The position numbers and the translations under genes are program-made. A DNA stretch of 64,000 nt from Tragulus kanchil. Taxonomy: Eukaryota; Chordata; Mammalia; Artiodactyla; Tragulidae. The notes beneath the pieces were generated by a model. That model saw nothing but the letters and a program-made list of their open reading frames with translations. It did no database searches and was not told the DNA's origin. The stretch covers positions 99,936,794 to 100,000,793 of the forward strand of contig JAIOJX010000032.1 of assembly GCA_022376925.1 (NCBI GenBank). The letters run 5' to 3'. The stretch's first letter is position 1. Every line of letters starts with the position of its first letter. Of this stretch, positions 11,746 to 23,134 are shown one piece after another.

Positions 11746-13014
11746 AGGCTACCGGCGGGTGCGCGGCAGAGCCAGGGCGCCCCTGCCCAACACGGGACTG
11801 CGCGCGCTGCAGCTCCCCCGCCCGACGGACTGGGATCAGCCCTCCGTCCTGGCCAGCACCTGAGCTTGCAGACCGGCGCCATAAGGGAAAGGCTATATCA
11901 TCAAGACAACACCATCCAGAGCAGATTGGCTTCCACCAGACAGATGAGAGGATAAAAACCAGGGACAGTATTTAGCTTTTTTGCTTATCTGTTGCGGACG
12001 GTTCTGTTTATTCGTTTGATCGGTCAGGTTTGGGTTTTTTTTTTTTTTTTCCCTTTTGTCCCTTCTTATTAAGTTTCTCTTCCCTTTTTAATTTTTAATT
12101 TCTTTTTTTAAAATTTTAATTATTAATTTTTTTTAAAAAAAATAATTCTTGAACTTCTAATTTTCTTTCCTCTTTCCCACTCCTTCCTCCCTCTATGTTC
12201 TAAATCTAAAACTTTCTCCTATCTACCACTACCCCCTAGATAAATATTTCCTACCTTCCTGTCCCCACTATTCTCTTCCAGCTGCACTAAACAATACAAC
12301 ACACTGATCTTGGCTACCTAACCCTATAAAACCCTTCCAAGTCGAATCTATTCCTTCTCATTACCCATACACTCTCCACCTCCTCACCCCCAACACATGT
12401 CTTAGTTAAAAATTGCTTTCAATGAAATAGTCCAAGCCAGAACCTTACCCAAGATCTATATTTCCAGGCACTATTTTAATTAATTCAGAGCTTAACGGGC
12501 AAGTACCATCTTTGATTGCGTCGTCTGCCAGAAAAATTTCCTATGCTTTGTCACTGTAAGACTGGTTAGATGTGGTTATTGCTGTGTATGTATGTGTATC
12601 TTATGACTATGTTAGAAAACATCTACATGCTTTTATGACTGTCACCCATCAGGGACATACCTCTTGCTCCTCAGATGCTAGTATATGAACTAATATCACA
12701 GAACACCATAGCAAACCAGACATAGAGCCTACACCCCTTGACCAATCATTAAACCAAGGATCCTCGAAGTAGAAGCCCTGATTCCAAGACCCCACACTAT
12801 CAAAGAACATACAACACTAGGGATTGTTCACCTGTAAACAAGACCTAACACCACCCAAGACACAAACCATTGAACCCTTCTAGAAGGACAGAAACCCAAA
12901 GGAAGGGAGAATTCAACCAAGAAGCCTGGTGGGGAAAAGAACTCCACACACACAGACACCCACAAAGAAACAAAAACTAACCTAATAATGAAATGACAGA
13001 GAAACACTGCACAA

Positions 13015-13862
13015 ATGAAGGACCAAGCTAGAGAATCACAGCTTCAAATGTCAGAGGAGGAGATAGACAAATTATCTGAAAGAGAATTCAGAAAAACTAT
13101 ACTAATGAGGATGCAAAACACTGAAAACAGAATATTCGAGGAAATTAATGCACTGAGAAAAGACATGCAGGAAATGAAAAATAAGCAAATAGAGACCACC
13201 AACTCAATGGCTGAACTCAAAAATACTATAGAAGGTCTCAACAGTAGAGTATCGGAGGCAGAAGAACAGATAAGTGAGCTGGAAGATAGACTGGTGGAAA
13301 TAAATGCTGAGGAACAGAACAAAGCCAAAAGAATTAAAAGAACTGAGGATAGCCTCAGAGACCTCTGGGACAATATCAAATGCACCAACATTAGAATTAT
13401 AGGAGTTCCAGAGGAAGAAGAGTGAAAGAAAGGTTACAAAAAAATTCTTGGAAGAGGTTATAGTGGAAAACTTCCCCAGCATGGGAAAGGAAATAGTCAA
13501 CCAAGTCCAAGAAGCACAAAGAGTTCCATACAGGAGAAACCCCAGATAAAACACACCGAGGCACATTCTAATCAAACTAATGCAGACTAAATATAAAGAC
13601 AGATTACTAAAAGCAGCTCGGAGCAAACAACAAATAACATATAAAGGAAACCCCATACGTCTAACTGCGGATCTCTCAACAGAAACCCTGCAGACCAGAA
13701 GAGAATGGCAGGACACATTTAAACGGCTAAAAGAGAATAACCTCCAACCAAGAATTCTCTACCCAGCAAGAATCAGTCAAAAGCTTCTCAGACAGACAAA
13801 AACTAAAAGAATTCTGTACCACAAAACCAGCCCTACGACAAGTGTTAAAGGGCCTGATATAG
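13015..13862 (+). pseudogene. L1 ORF1 remnant (RNA-binding ORF1p)
   Basis: ORF1p is the trimeric RNA chaperone of L1 particles. The first 136 codons are open. They encode a charged coiled-coil region with heptad leucine/isoleucine (about residues 40-125), then the start of the RRM at 'NIRIIGVPEEEE'. A frameshift gives TGA at 13423-13425. The reading continues in another frame to TAA at 13547-13549. The C-terminal domain resumes in the frame starting at 13580. A further shift near 13780 is needed to reach the natural-looking stop at 13860-13862. It is not a functional gene. All bases from 13122 on are repeated at 14155-14895. Confidence 0.9.
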
Positions 13863-15187
13863 CCAATAAATACAAGAGTAGAAGAAGTCCTACAAATCAA
13901 ACCCCAAACTTCTAAGAAGATGACAATAGGAATATTTGTATCAATAATTATTTTGATTGTAAATGGATTAAATGCTCCAACCAAACGACACAGGTTGGCT
14001 GAATGGATCAAGAAACATGACCAATATATATGCTGTTTACAAGAGACCCACTTCGGATCTAGAGACACCCATAGACTGAAAGTCAGAGGCTGGAAAAAGA
14101 TATTCCATGCAAATGGAAATCAAAAGAAAACTGGAGTAGCAATCCTAATATCAGTGAAAACAGAATATTAGAGGAAATTAATGCACTGAGAAAAGACATG
14201 CAGGAAATGAAAAATAAGCAAATAGAGACCACCAACTCAATGGCTGAACTCAAAAATACTATAGAAGGTCTCAACAGTAGAGTATCGGAGGCAGAAGAAC
14301 AGATAAGTGAGCTGGAAGATAGACTGGTGGAAATAAATGCTGAGGAACAGAACAAAGCCAAAAGAATTAAAAGAACTGAGGATAGCCTCAGAGACCTCTG
14401 GGACAATATCAAATGCACCAACATTAGAATTATAGGAGTTCCAGAGGAAGAAGAGTGAAAGAAAGGTTACAAAAAAATTCTTGGAAGAGGTTATAGTGGA
14501 AAACTTCCCCAGCATGGGAAAGGAAATAGTCAACCAAGTCCAAGAAGCACAAAGAGTTCCATACAGGAGAAACCCCAGATAAAACACACCGAGGCACATT
14601 CTAATCAAACTAATGCAGACTAAATATAAAGACAGATTATTAAAAGCAGCTCGGAGCAAACAACAAATAACATATAAAGGAAACCCCATACGTCTAACTG
14701 CGGATCTCTCAACAGAAACCCTGCAGACCAGAAGAGAATGGCAGGACACATTTAAACGGCTAAAAGAGAATAACCTCCAACCAAGAATTCTCTACCCAGC
14801 AAGAATCAGTCAAAAGCTTCTCAGACAGACAAAAACTAAAAGAATTCTGTACCACAAAACCAGCCCTACGACAAGTGTTAAAGGGCCTGATATAGCCAAT
14901 AAATACAAGAGTAGAAGAAGTCCTACAAATCAAACCCCAAACTTCTAAGAAGATGACAATAGGAATATTTGTATCAATAATTATTTTGATTGTAAATGGA
15001 TTAAATGCTCCAACCAAACGACACAGGTTGGCTGAATGGATCAAGAAACATGACCAATATATATGCTGTTTACAAGAGACCCACTTCGGATCTAGAGACA
15101 CCCATAGACTGAAAGTCAGAGGCTGGAAAAAGATATTCCATGCAAATGGAAATCAAAAGAAAACTGGAGTAGCAATCCTAATATCAG
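13122..15187 (+). repeat. Tandem pair 4 (13122-14154 / 14155-15187)
   Basis: Offset 1033. The copies abut without spacer: copy A ends 'atatcag', copy B begins 'tgaaaacagaatatt'. It repeats most of L1 ORF1 and the start of ORF2. Few differences are seen (for example 'attcgag' versus 'attagag' near the start). Confidence 0.95.
14155..14895 (+). pseudogene. L1 ORF1 remnant, second copy
   Basis: Repeat of 13122-13862 through tandem pair 4. It lacks the ORF1 start and has the same frameshifts and stops, so the damage predates the duplication or both copies stand for one locus. Confidence 0.9.
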
Positions 15188-15597
15188 ACAAAATAGATTT
15201 TAAAGTAAAGAAGATTCTAAGAGACAAGGCAGGTCACTACATCATGATTGAGGGATCTATCCAAGAGGAAGACATAACAGTCATGAATATCTATGCAGCC
15301 ACCACAGGGGCACCTCAATACATAAGACAGATACTTTCAGACTTAAAAGAAGAAATCAATAATAACACAACAGTAGTAGGAGACTTTAACACTTCTCTCA
15401 CACCAATGGATATATCATCCAAACAGAAAATGAATAAAGAAACACAAGCCTTAAATGCCACACTAGAAAAGATGGGCCTCATCGATATCTTTAGGACGTT
15501 CCATCCAAAAGCAGAAGAATACACTTTCTTCTCAAGTGCTCACGGAACATTCTCCAGGATAGACCACATCTTGGGCCACAAATCTAACCTCAGTTAG
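14953..15597 (+). pseudogene. L1 ORF2 remnant: endonuclease domain
   Basis: 214 codons resemble the APE-type endonuclease that nicks target DNA. Visible catalytic-type elements are the Asn in 'LNAPTKRHRL', the Glu in 'LQETHF', Tyr in 'MNIYAATTGAPQY' (the family usually has Pro after Tyr-Ala), Asp and Asn in 'VGDFNTSL', and Thr and Asp in 'TFFSSAHGTFSRIDHI'. A TAG at 15595-15597 stops the frame before the essential Ser-Asp-His motif, which lies in the same frame at 15631-15639. The first 79 codons occur also at 13920-14156 by tandem pair 4. Confidence 0.9.
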
Positions 15598-16294
15598 TTC
15601 AAGAAAACTGAAATTATATCAACCATCTTCTCGGACCACAATGCAATGAGACTAGAGATCAACTATAGGAAAAAAACCGCTAAAAATACAAACACATGGT
15701 GATTAAACAACACATACCTAAAAAAACCAACTGATTACTGAGGAAATCAAAGGAGAGATTAAAAAATTCCTAGAAGAAAATGACAATGAACATACGACCG
15801 TGCAAAACCTATGGGATACTGCAAAAGCAGTTCTAAGAGGGAAATTTATATCAATACAATCCCACCTCAAGAAATTAGGAAAATATGAAGCAGATGACCT
15901 AACCCTCCACTTAAAACAATTGGAGAAAGAACAACAAAAACATCCCAAACCCAGCAGAAGACGAGAAATTATAAAGACTAGAGCAGAAATAAACGAGAAA
16001 GAAATGAAAGAAACTATAGTACGGATAAATAAAACAAAAAGCTGGTTCTTTGAAAAGGTGAACAAAATTGACAAAACTCTGCCCAGACTCATCAAGAGAA
16101 AGAGAGAGAAGAACCAGATCAACAAAATCAAAAATGAAAAAGGAGAGATTATAACAGATCATGCAGACATCCAAAGGATTCTAAGTGACTATTATGAGCA
16201 ACTCTATGGCAACAAACTGGACAACCTGGAAGAAATGGACAGTTTGTTGGGGAAAATCAATCTCCCAAGACTGAGCTAGGAAGAAACAGAAACT
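15598..16294 (+). pseudogene. L1 ORF2 remnant: linker between endonuclease and RT
   Basis: The ORF2 frame resumes after the 15595 stop and meets another stop where 'acatggtga' encodes Trp then TGA (near 15700). It then continues in a frame open from 15800 to a TAG at 16277-16279. The lysine- and glutamate-rich helical region ('SRRREIIKTRAEINEKEM') is the usual segment ahead of the reverse transcriptase. Confidence 0.85.
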
Positions 16295-18229
16295 TTGAAC
16301 AACCCAATCACAAGCTCAGAAATTGAATCTGTGATTAAAAATCTACCCCAAAATAAAAGCTCTGGGTCAGATGGCTTCACAGCCGAATTCTACCAAACAT
16401 TTAAAGAAGAGCTAATGCCTGTCCTTCTAAAACTCTTTCAAAAAATTGCACAGGAAGGAAAACTTCCAAACACATTCTACGAGGCCACCATCACCCTGAT
16501 ACCCAAACCAGGCAAAGACAACACAAAAAAGGAAAATTACAGACCAATTTCTCTGATGAACTTAGATGCCAAGATCCTCAACAAAATCCTAGCAAACAGA
16601 ATTCAACGACATGTCAAAAAATTCATACATCATGATCAAGTCGGGTTCATCCCAGGCATGCAAGAATTCTTCCATATCCGCAAATCAATCAACATGATAT
16701 ACCATATCAACAAATTGAAAGACAAAAACCACACGATTATCTCAATAGATGCAGAAAAAGCCTTCGACAAAGTACAACATCCATTCATGATAAAAACTCT
16801 TCAGAAAATGGGCATAGAAGGAACCCATCTCAACATAGTGAAAGCCATATATGAGAAGCCCACAGCAAACATTGTCCTCAATGGTGAAAAACTGAAAGCG
16901 TTCCCTCTAAGATCAGGAACAAGACAGGGGTGTCCACTTTCACCACTGCTATTCAACATAGTCTTGGAAGTTCTAGTAACAGCAATAAGAGAAGAGAATG
17001 AAATCAAAGGAATCCAGATTGGAAAGGAAGAAGTCAAGCACTCTCTTTTTGCAGACGTGATATTATATGTAGAAAATCAGAAAGACACTATTACAAAGCT
17101 ACTAGAGCTAATCAATGAATTCAGCAAAGTCACAGGATACAAAGTACAGAAATCACAAAACTCTGCCCAGACTCATCAAGAGAAAGAGAGAGAAGAACCA
17201 GATCAACAAAATCAAAAATGAAAAAGGAGAGATTATAACAGATCATGCAGACATCCAAAGGATTCTAAGTGACTATTATGAGCAACTCTATGGCAACAAA
17301 CTGGACAACCTGGAAGAAATGGACAGTTTGTTGGGGAAAATCAATCTCCCAAGACTGAGCTAGGAAGAAACAGAAACTTTGAACAACCCAATCACAAGCT
17401 CAGAAATTGAATCTGTGATTAAAAATCTACCCCAAAATAAAAGCTCTGGGTCAGATGGCTTCACAGCCGAATTCTACCAAACATTTAAAGAAGAGCTAAT
17501 GCCTGTCCTTCTAAAACTCTTTCAAAAAATTGCACAGGAAGGAAAACTTCCAAACACATTCTACGAGGCCACCATCACCCTGATACCCAAACCAGGCAAA
17601 GACAACACAAAAAAGGAAAATTACAGACCAATTTCTCTGATGAACTTAGATGCCAAGATCCTCAACAAAATCCTAGCAAACAGAATTCAACGACATGTCA
17701 AAAAATTCATACATCATGATCAAGTTGGGTTCATCCCAGGCATGCAAGAATTCTTCCATATCCGCAAATCAATCAACATGATATACCATATCAACAAATT
17801 GAAAGACAAAAACCACACGATTATCTCAATAGATGCAGAAAAAGCCTTCGACAAAGTACAACATCCATTCATGATAAAAACTCTTCAGAAAATGGGCATA
17901 GAAGGAACCCATCTCAACATAGTGAAAGCCATATATGAGAAGCCCACAGCAAACATTATCCTCAATGGTGAAAAACTGAAAGCGTTCCCTCTAAGATCAG
18001 GAACAAGACAGGGGTGTCCACTTTCACCACTACTATTCAACATAGTCTTGGAAGTTCTAGTAACGGCAATAAGAGAAGAGAATGAAATCAAAGGAATCCA
18101 GATTGGAAAGGAAGAAGTCAAGCACTCTCTTTTTGCAGACGTGATATTATATGTAGAAAATCCGAAAGACACTATTACAAAGCTACTAGAGCTAATCAAT
18201 GAATTCAGCAAAGTCACAGGATACAAAGT
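16071..18229 (+). repeat. Tandem pair 5 (16071-17145 / 17155-18229)
   Basis: Offset 1084. The joint at 17146-17154 ('acagaaatc') is a shortened form of the real continuation at 18230 ('caatacacagaaatcac'). Differences include 'aagtcggg' / 'aagttggg' and 'gtaacagc' / 'gtaacggc', both at CpG sites. It repeats the ORF2 reverse transcriptase. Confidence 0.95.
16295..17145 (+). pseudogene. L1 ORF2 remnant: reverse transcriptase (copy A)
   Basis: Open frame with RT blocks in order: '[14 protein letters not shown]', '[20 protein letters not shown]', '[17 protein letters not shown]', '[20 protein letters not shown]' and a damaged active site reading Phe-Ala-Asp-Val at 17048-17059. The L1 family has Phe-Ala-Asp-Asp. 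Everything after 17145 in this frame belongs to the tandem joint. Confidence 0.92.
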
Positions 18230-18455
18230 CAATACACAGAAATCACTGGCATTCCTATACACAAACAATGAAAAATCAGAAAACGAAATCAAAGAGGCAA
18301 TCCCCTTCACCATTGCAACCAAAAGAATCAAATATCTAGGAATAAACTTACCCAAAGAAACAAAAGAATTGTACACAGAAAATTACAAGACACTCATGAG
18401 AGACATTAAAGACGACTTAAACAGATGGAGAGAGATTCCATGTTCCTGGGTCTGA
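17379..18455 (+). pseudogene. L1 ORF2 remnant: reverse transcriptase (copy B, continuing)
   Basis: 358 codons with the same RT blocks as copy A, extending past the active site into the thumb region ('[20 protein letters not shown]'). The active-site motif at 18132-18143 is Phe-Ala-Asp-Val: one codon is missing relative to the family's FADD, removing one of two paired catalytic aspartates. The frame ends at TGA 18453-18455, where L1 proteins normally continue. A one-base deletion just downstream ('gtgaaatgacc') moves the rest to another frame. It could not make active enzyme. Confidence 0.93.
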
Positions 18456-20650
18456 AGAATCAATATTGTGAAATGACCTTACTACCAAATATCATCTACA
18501 GATTCAATGCAATACCTATTCAACTTCCATTGACATTTTTCACAGAACTAGACCAAAGAATAACACAGTTCATATGGAAACACAAAAGACCTCGAATAGC
18601 CAAAGCAATCCTGAGAAAGAAAAACGGAGCTGGAGGAATCAGCCTCCCTAACTTCAGACTCTACTACAAAGCAACAGTCATCGAGACAGTATGGTACTGG
18701 CACAAAAACAGAACTATAGACCAATGGAACAAGATCGAGAACCCAGAGATCAACCCATGCACCTATGGGTACCTTATTTTTGATAAAGGAGGAGAAACTA
18801 TAAAATGGGACAAAGACAGCCTCTTCAACAAGTGGTGCTGGGAGAATTGGACAGCTACATGCAAAAAAATGAAGTTGGAACATTCCCTGACACCATACAC
18901 TAAGATCAACTCAAAATGGATTAAAGACCTAAATGTAAGACCAGAAACCATCAAACTCTTAGAGGAGAATATAGGCAAAACCCTCAAGGACATCAATCAA
19001 AGCAAGATCTTCTCTGACCCACCTACTAAAATAGTGGAACTGAAAAGAAAAATGAACATGTGGGACCTCATGAAACTTAAAAGCTTTTGTACAGCAAAAG
19101 AAATTACAAAAAAGCTGAACAGACACCCCACAGAGTGGGAGAAAATCATAGCAAATGAAACAACAGACAAAGAATTAATCTCCAAAATCTACAAGCAACT
19201 CAGACAACTCAGCACAGGGAAAACGAGCAGCCCAATCAAAAAATGGGAAAAAGATCTAAAGAGACGCCTCTCTAAAGAGGACATACAGATGGCCCAAAAG
19301 CACATGAAACAATGCTCAACCTCGCTTATTATTAGAGAAATGCAAATCGAAACTACAATGAGATACCACCTCACACCCGTCAGAATGGCCATCATCAAAA
19401 AATCTGCAGACAATAAATGCTGGAGAGGGTGCAGAGAAAAGGGAACCCTCTTGCATTGCTGGTGGGAATGGAAATTGATACAGCAAGACATTAAAAAGAA
19501 TCAAATATCTAGGAATAAACTTACCCAAAGAAACAAAAGAATTGTACACAGAAAATTACAAGACACTCATGAGAGACATTAAAGACGACTTAAACAGATG
19601 GAGAGAGATTCCATGTTCCTGGGTCTGAAGAATCAATATTGTGAAATGACCTTACTACCAAATATCATCTACAGATTCAATGCAATACCTATTCAACTTC
19701 CATTGACATTTTTCACAGAACTAGACCAAAGAATAACACAGTTCATATGGAAACACAAAAGACCTCGAATAGCCAAAGCAATCCTGAGAAAGAAAAACGG
19801 AGCTGGAGGAATCAGCCTCCCTAACTTCAGACTCTACTACAAAGCAACAGTCATCGAGACAGTATGGTACTGGCACAAAAACAGAACTATAGACCAATGG
19901 AACAAGATCGAGAACCCAGAGATCAACCCATGCACCTATGGGTACCTTATTTTTGATAAAGGAGGAGAAACTATAAAATGGGACAAAGACAGCCTCTTCA
20001 ACAAGTGGTGCTGGGAGAATTGGACAGCTACATGCAAAAAAATGAAGTTGGAACATTCCCATACACTAAGATCAACTCAAAATGGATTAAAGACCTAAAT
20101 GTAAGACCAGAAACCATCAAACTCTTAGAGGAGAATATAGGCAAAACCCTCAAGGACATCAATCAAAGCAAGATCTTCTCTGACCCACCTACTAAAATAG
20201 TGGAACTGAAAAGAAAAATGAACATGTGGGACCTCATGAAACTTAAAAGCTTTTGTACAGCAAAAGAAATTACAAAAAAGCTGAACAGACACCCCACAGA
20301 GTGGGAGAAAATCATAGCAAATGAAACAACAGACAAAGAATTAATCTCCAAAATCTACAAGCAACTCAGACAACTCAGCACAGGGAAAACGAGCAGCCCA
20401 ATCAAAAAATGGGAAAAAGATCTAAAGAGACGCCTCTCTAAAGAGGACATACAGATGGCCCAAAAGCACATGAAACAATGCTCAACCTCGCTTATTATTA
20501 GAGAAATGCAAATCGAAACTACAATGAGATACCACCTCACACCCGTCAGAATGGCCATCATCAAAAAATCTGCAGACAATAAATGCTGGAGAGGGTGCAG
20601 AGAAAAGGGAACCCTCTTGCATTGCTGGTGGGAATGGAAATTGATACAGC
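18321..20650 (+). repeat. Tandem pair 6 (18321-19484 / 19494-20650)
   Basis: Offset 1173, falling to 1166 because copy B lacks 7 bases in the middle ('attccctgacaccatac' at about 18884 versus 'attcccatac' at about 20055). The joint is 19485-19493. It repeats the C-terminal half of L1 ORF2. Confidence 0.95.
18456..19484 (+). pseudogene. L1 ORF2 remnant: C-terminal region (copy A)
   Basis: The frame open from 18425 to the joint covers the region after the RT: '[18 protein letters not shown]', '[18 protein letters not shown]' and the cysteine-rich segment '[20 protein letters not shown]', with the C-x3-C-x7-H-x-C-type spacing seen near the end of L1 ORF2. Protein after residue Gln near 19482 belongs to the tandem joint. 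Confidence 0.9.
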
Positions 20651-21034
20651 CTCTATGGAAGACAATATGGAGATTCCTTAAAAAACTAAAAATAGAAGCA
20701 CCCTACAACCCAGCAATCCCACTATTAGGCCTATATCCTGATGAAATCAAAACTGAAAGAGGCACCTGTACCCCAATGTTCACTGCAGCTCTCTATACAA
20801 TTGCTAGAATATGGAAGCAACCTAGATGTCCATCGACGAATGAATGGATACAGAAGCTCTGGTACATATAAGCCCAGGTACATATATACAATGGAATACT
20901 ACTCAGCTGTTAAAAGAAATGCAGAAGACTCAATCCTAATGAAGTGGCTGGCTCTAGAACCTATCATAAAAAGTGAAGTAAGTCAAAAAGAGAAAGACAA
21001 ATACAGTATACTAACACACATATATGGAATCTAG
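19494..21034 (+). pseudogene. L1 ORF2 remnant: C-terminal region (copy B) to natural stop
   Basis: It repeats the C-terminal region, but the 7-base deletion near 20060 splits it into frames 19598-20098 and 19978-20871. The last part holds '[16 protein letters not shown]', '[18 protein letters not shown]', a TAA, then in another frame 'YIYTMEYYSAVKRNAEDSIL', and ends at TAG 21032-21034, where L1 ORF2 normally ends ('THIYGI'). Confidence 0.9.
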
Positions 21035-21365
21035 TAGGATAGTCTTGATAACACACTCAGTGAACTCATGGAAAAACAGACAGAGCATAGACATAGGGAC
21101 ATTGTGGGAAAGAAATAGGGAGGGGAAAGCATGGAGGGAGTAACATGGAAACCTATACTGTTATGTGTGGAAAAGATAGCTAGTGTCATTGTGCTAAGGG
21201 AATAGGAGGGCTTACAATGGCTTGGGGCGATGGTCTGGAGGGGGGGGATGGGGGGAACTGGGGGTGGGGACCATGGATATGCATATGACTGATCTGGGAA
21301 CATACATGTCTGTGAACAACAAAACTCTGTAAAACCTTTAAAATAAAGATTAAAAAAAAAAGAAA
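21035..21365 (+). other. L1 3'UTR with G-rich tract
   Basis: The 3'UTR holds a G-rich tract at 21240-21269 with runs of 8, 6, 5 and 4 G, able in principle to form a G-quadruplex. G-rich tracts of this kind are a known trait of mammalian L1 3'UTRs. It ends in 'aataaagattaaaaaaaaaa'. Confidence 0.85.
21342..21347 (+). terminator. L1 polyadenylation signal AATAAA
   Basis: Canonical hexamer just before the A-rich tail. A second copy lies about 1104 bases downstream through tandem pair 7. Confidence 0.8.
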
Positions 21366-21378
21366 AAGAAGTACTATG
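21366..21378 (+). repeat. L1 target-site duplication, 3' copy
   Basis: 'aagaagtactatg' follows the tail and equals 11032-11044. It is repeated at 22470-22482 by tandem pair 7. Confidence 0.92.
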
Positions 21379-21742
21379 TTTTCCTAAGTCAGGAACACAG
21401 AGATGAGCAGAAACCTGGTGATAGACAGGGGCTGAGGAGGGACAGTAGGCCAGGGTTTCCTATGTGCCATTTCCCATCTCAGCTTCACTCAGCACCCAGC
21501 TAGTCACTCACTCTGTTTTCTAGATAAGGAACTGAGGCTTAAAAAAATACAAGGAACTTGGCCAAAATAATATCGTTTCTTTATGAAAAAAAGAAATATC
21601 TTTATGAAAAAAGATCGTTGATATTAGAAAAGAAAATATTTTATACTTTCAGGTACTACTAAGTTGACAAGTCTAGCTAATGCACAGTAATAAGACAAGG
21701 AAAAGAAAAAAAATTAAGAATGAAAAAAAAATAAGCTGTAAT

Positions 21743-22469
21743 AATTGATACAGCCTCTATGGAAGACAATATGGAGATTCCTTAAAAAACTAAAAATAGA
21801 AGCACCCTACAACCCAGCAATCCCACTATTAGGCCTATATCCTGATGAAATCAAAACTGAAAGAGGCACCTGTACCCCAATGTTCACTGCAGCTCTCTAT
21901 ACAATTGCTAGAATATGGAAGCAACCTAGATGTCCATCGACGAATGAATTGATACAGAAGCTCTGGTACATATAAGCCCAGGTACATATATACAATGGAA
22001 TACTACTCAGCTGTTAAAAGAAATGCAGAAGACTCAATCCTAATGAAGTGGCTGGCTCTAGAACCTATCATAAAAAGTGAAGTAAGTCAAAAAGAGAAAG
22101 ACAAATACAGTATACTAACACACATATATGGAATCTAGTAGGATAGTCTTGATAACACACTCAGTGAACTCATGGAAAAACAGACAGAGCATAGACATAG
22201 GGACATTGTGGGAAAGAAATAGGGAGGGGAAAGCATGGAGGGAGTAACATGGAAACCTATACTGTTATGTGTGGAAAAGATAGCTAGTGTCATTGTGCTA
22301 AGGGAATAGGAGGGCTTACAATGGCTTGGGGCGATGGTCTGGAGGGGTGGGATGGGGGAACTGGGGGGTGGGGACCATGGATATGCATATGACTGATCTG
22401 GGAACATACATGTCTGTGAACAACAAAACTCTGTAAAACCTTTAAAATAAAGATTAAAAAAAAAAGAAA
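21743..22469 (+). mobile_element. L1 3' end, tandem copy
   Basis: Second copy of the ORF2 C-terminus and 3'UTR of the full-length L1, from pair 7. The G-rich tract differs slightly from copy A: 'gaggggtgggatggggg' here against the uninterrupted G8 run there. Confidence 0.93.
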
Positions 22470-23134
22470 AAGAAGTACTATGTTTTCCTAAGTCAGGAAC
22501 ACAGAGATGAGCAGAAACCTGGTGATAGACAGGGGCTGAGGAGGGACAGTAGGCCAGGGTTTCCTATGTGCCATTTCCCATCTCAGCTTCACTCAGCACC
22601 CAGCTAGTCACTCACTCTGTTTTCTAGATAAGGAACTGAGGCTTAAAAAAATACAAGGAACTTGGCCAAAATAATATCGTTTCTTTATGAAAAAAAGAAA
22701 TATCTTTATGAAAAAAGATTGTTGATATTAGAAAAGAAAATATTTTATACTTTCAGGTACTACTAAGTTGACAAGTCTAGCTAATGCACAGTAATAAGAC
22801 AAGGAAAAGAAAAAAAATTAAGAATGAAAAAAAATAAGCTGTAATAATAAGCTGTAAAGAATATATAATATAGCTTTTGAACACTAAGAGAATATGAACT
22901 ACTTGCAGATCTACATTTCATTCACCTTTTCCATAAATTCATCAAGCGGGAATGCTTAAAGTTTTGTGGTTGAGGTAACAGAGCTAGAAAGACTTGTCTA
23001 AGGCCCCGTAAACCTGTTGGGGCAGGGGGTGATGTGGCTAGTACACTGGACCCTGGATCTCAGAGACTGCACTTGAGTGGTACCATGCCGAGTGATCATT
23101 ATGTGAAGAGTGACAGGCTTAGATGGGGTTCTGG

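Larger units (their letters stand above)
11045..13014 (+). promoter_or_regulatory. L1 5'UTR with internal promoter region
   Basis: About 2 kb precede ORF1. The first 900 bases are GC-rich with many CpG (for example 11250-11960). They are followed by a pyrimidine-rich tract at about 12030-12190. Mammalian L1 5'UTRs drive transcription from an internal promoter; promoter activity of this copy is inferred, not shown. Confidence 0.75.
11045..21365 (+). mobile_element. Full-length L1 retrotransposon, inactive
   Basis: The element has a 5'UTR starting 'ggagggggagccaagatggc', then ORF1 and ORF2 remnants, a 3'UTR, an AATAAA signal and an A-rich tail. Perfect 13 bp target-site duplications flank it. 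The apparent length of 10.3 kb includes tandem pairs 4, 5 and 6. Removing one copy of each leaves about 7.0 kb, normal for a mammalian L1. ORF1 and ORF2 contain frameshifts and nonsense codons, and the reverse transcriptase active site has lost a codon. The intact duplications and full length suggest a moderately young insertion that has since decayed. Confidence 0.95.
20639..22846 (+). repeat. Tandem pair 7 (20639-21742 / 21743-22846)
   Basis: Offset 1104; the copies abut. It includes the L1 3' end, the 3' target-site duplication and about 360 bases of genomic flank, so a second retrotransposition cannot explain copy B. Copy A start overlaps the last 12 bases of pair 6. Differences include 'agatcgttg' / 'agattgttg' at a CpG. 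Confidence 0.95.

Noticed and set aside
13044..14749. Antisense frames of 113-170 codons opposite L1 ORF1 (for example 13204-13716 and 14237-14749)
   Set aside because: The sense strand is A-rich, so its complement is poor in stop codons. The frames are hydrophobic low-complexity shadows of ORF1 and appear twice only because of tandem pair 4.
15718..20579. Antisense frames opposite L1 ORF2
   Set aside because: Shadows of the real ORF2 coding strand, with no independent family resemblance.
21743..22469. A second, independent L1 insertion
   Set aside because: The target-site duplication and the host flank are repeated with it, so it belongs to tandem pair 7.
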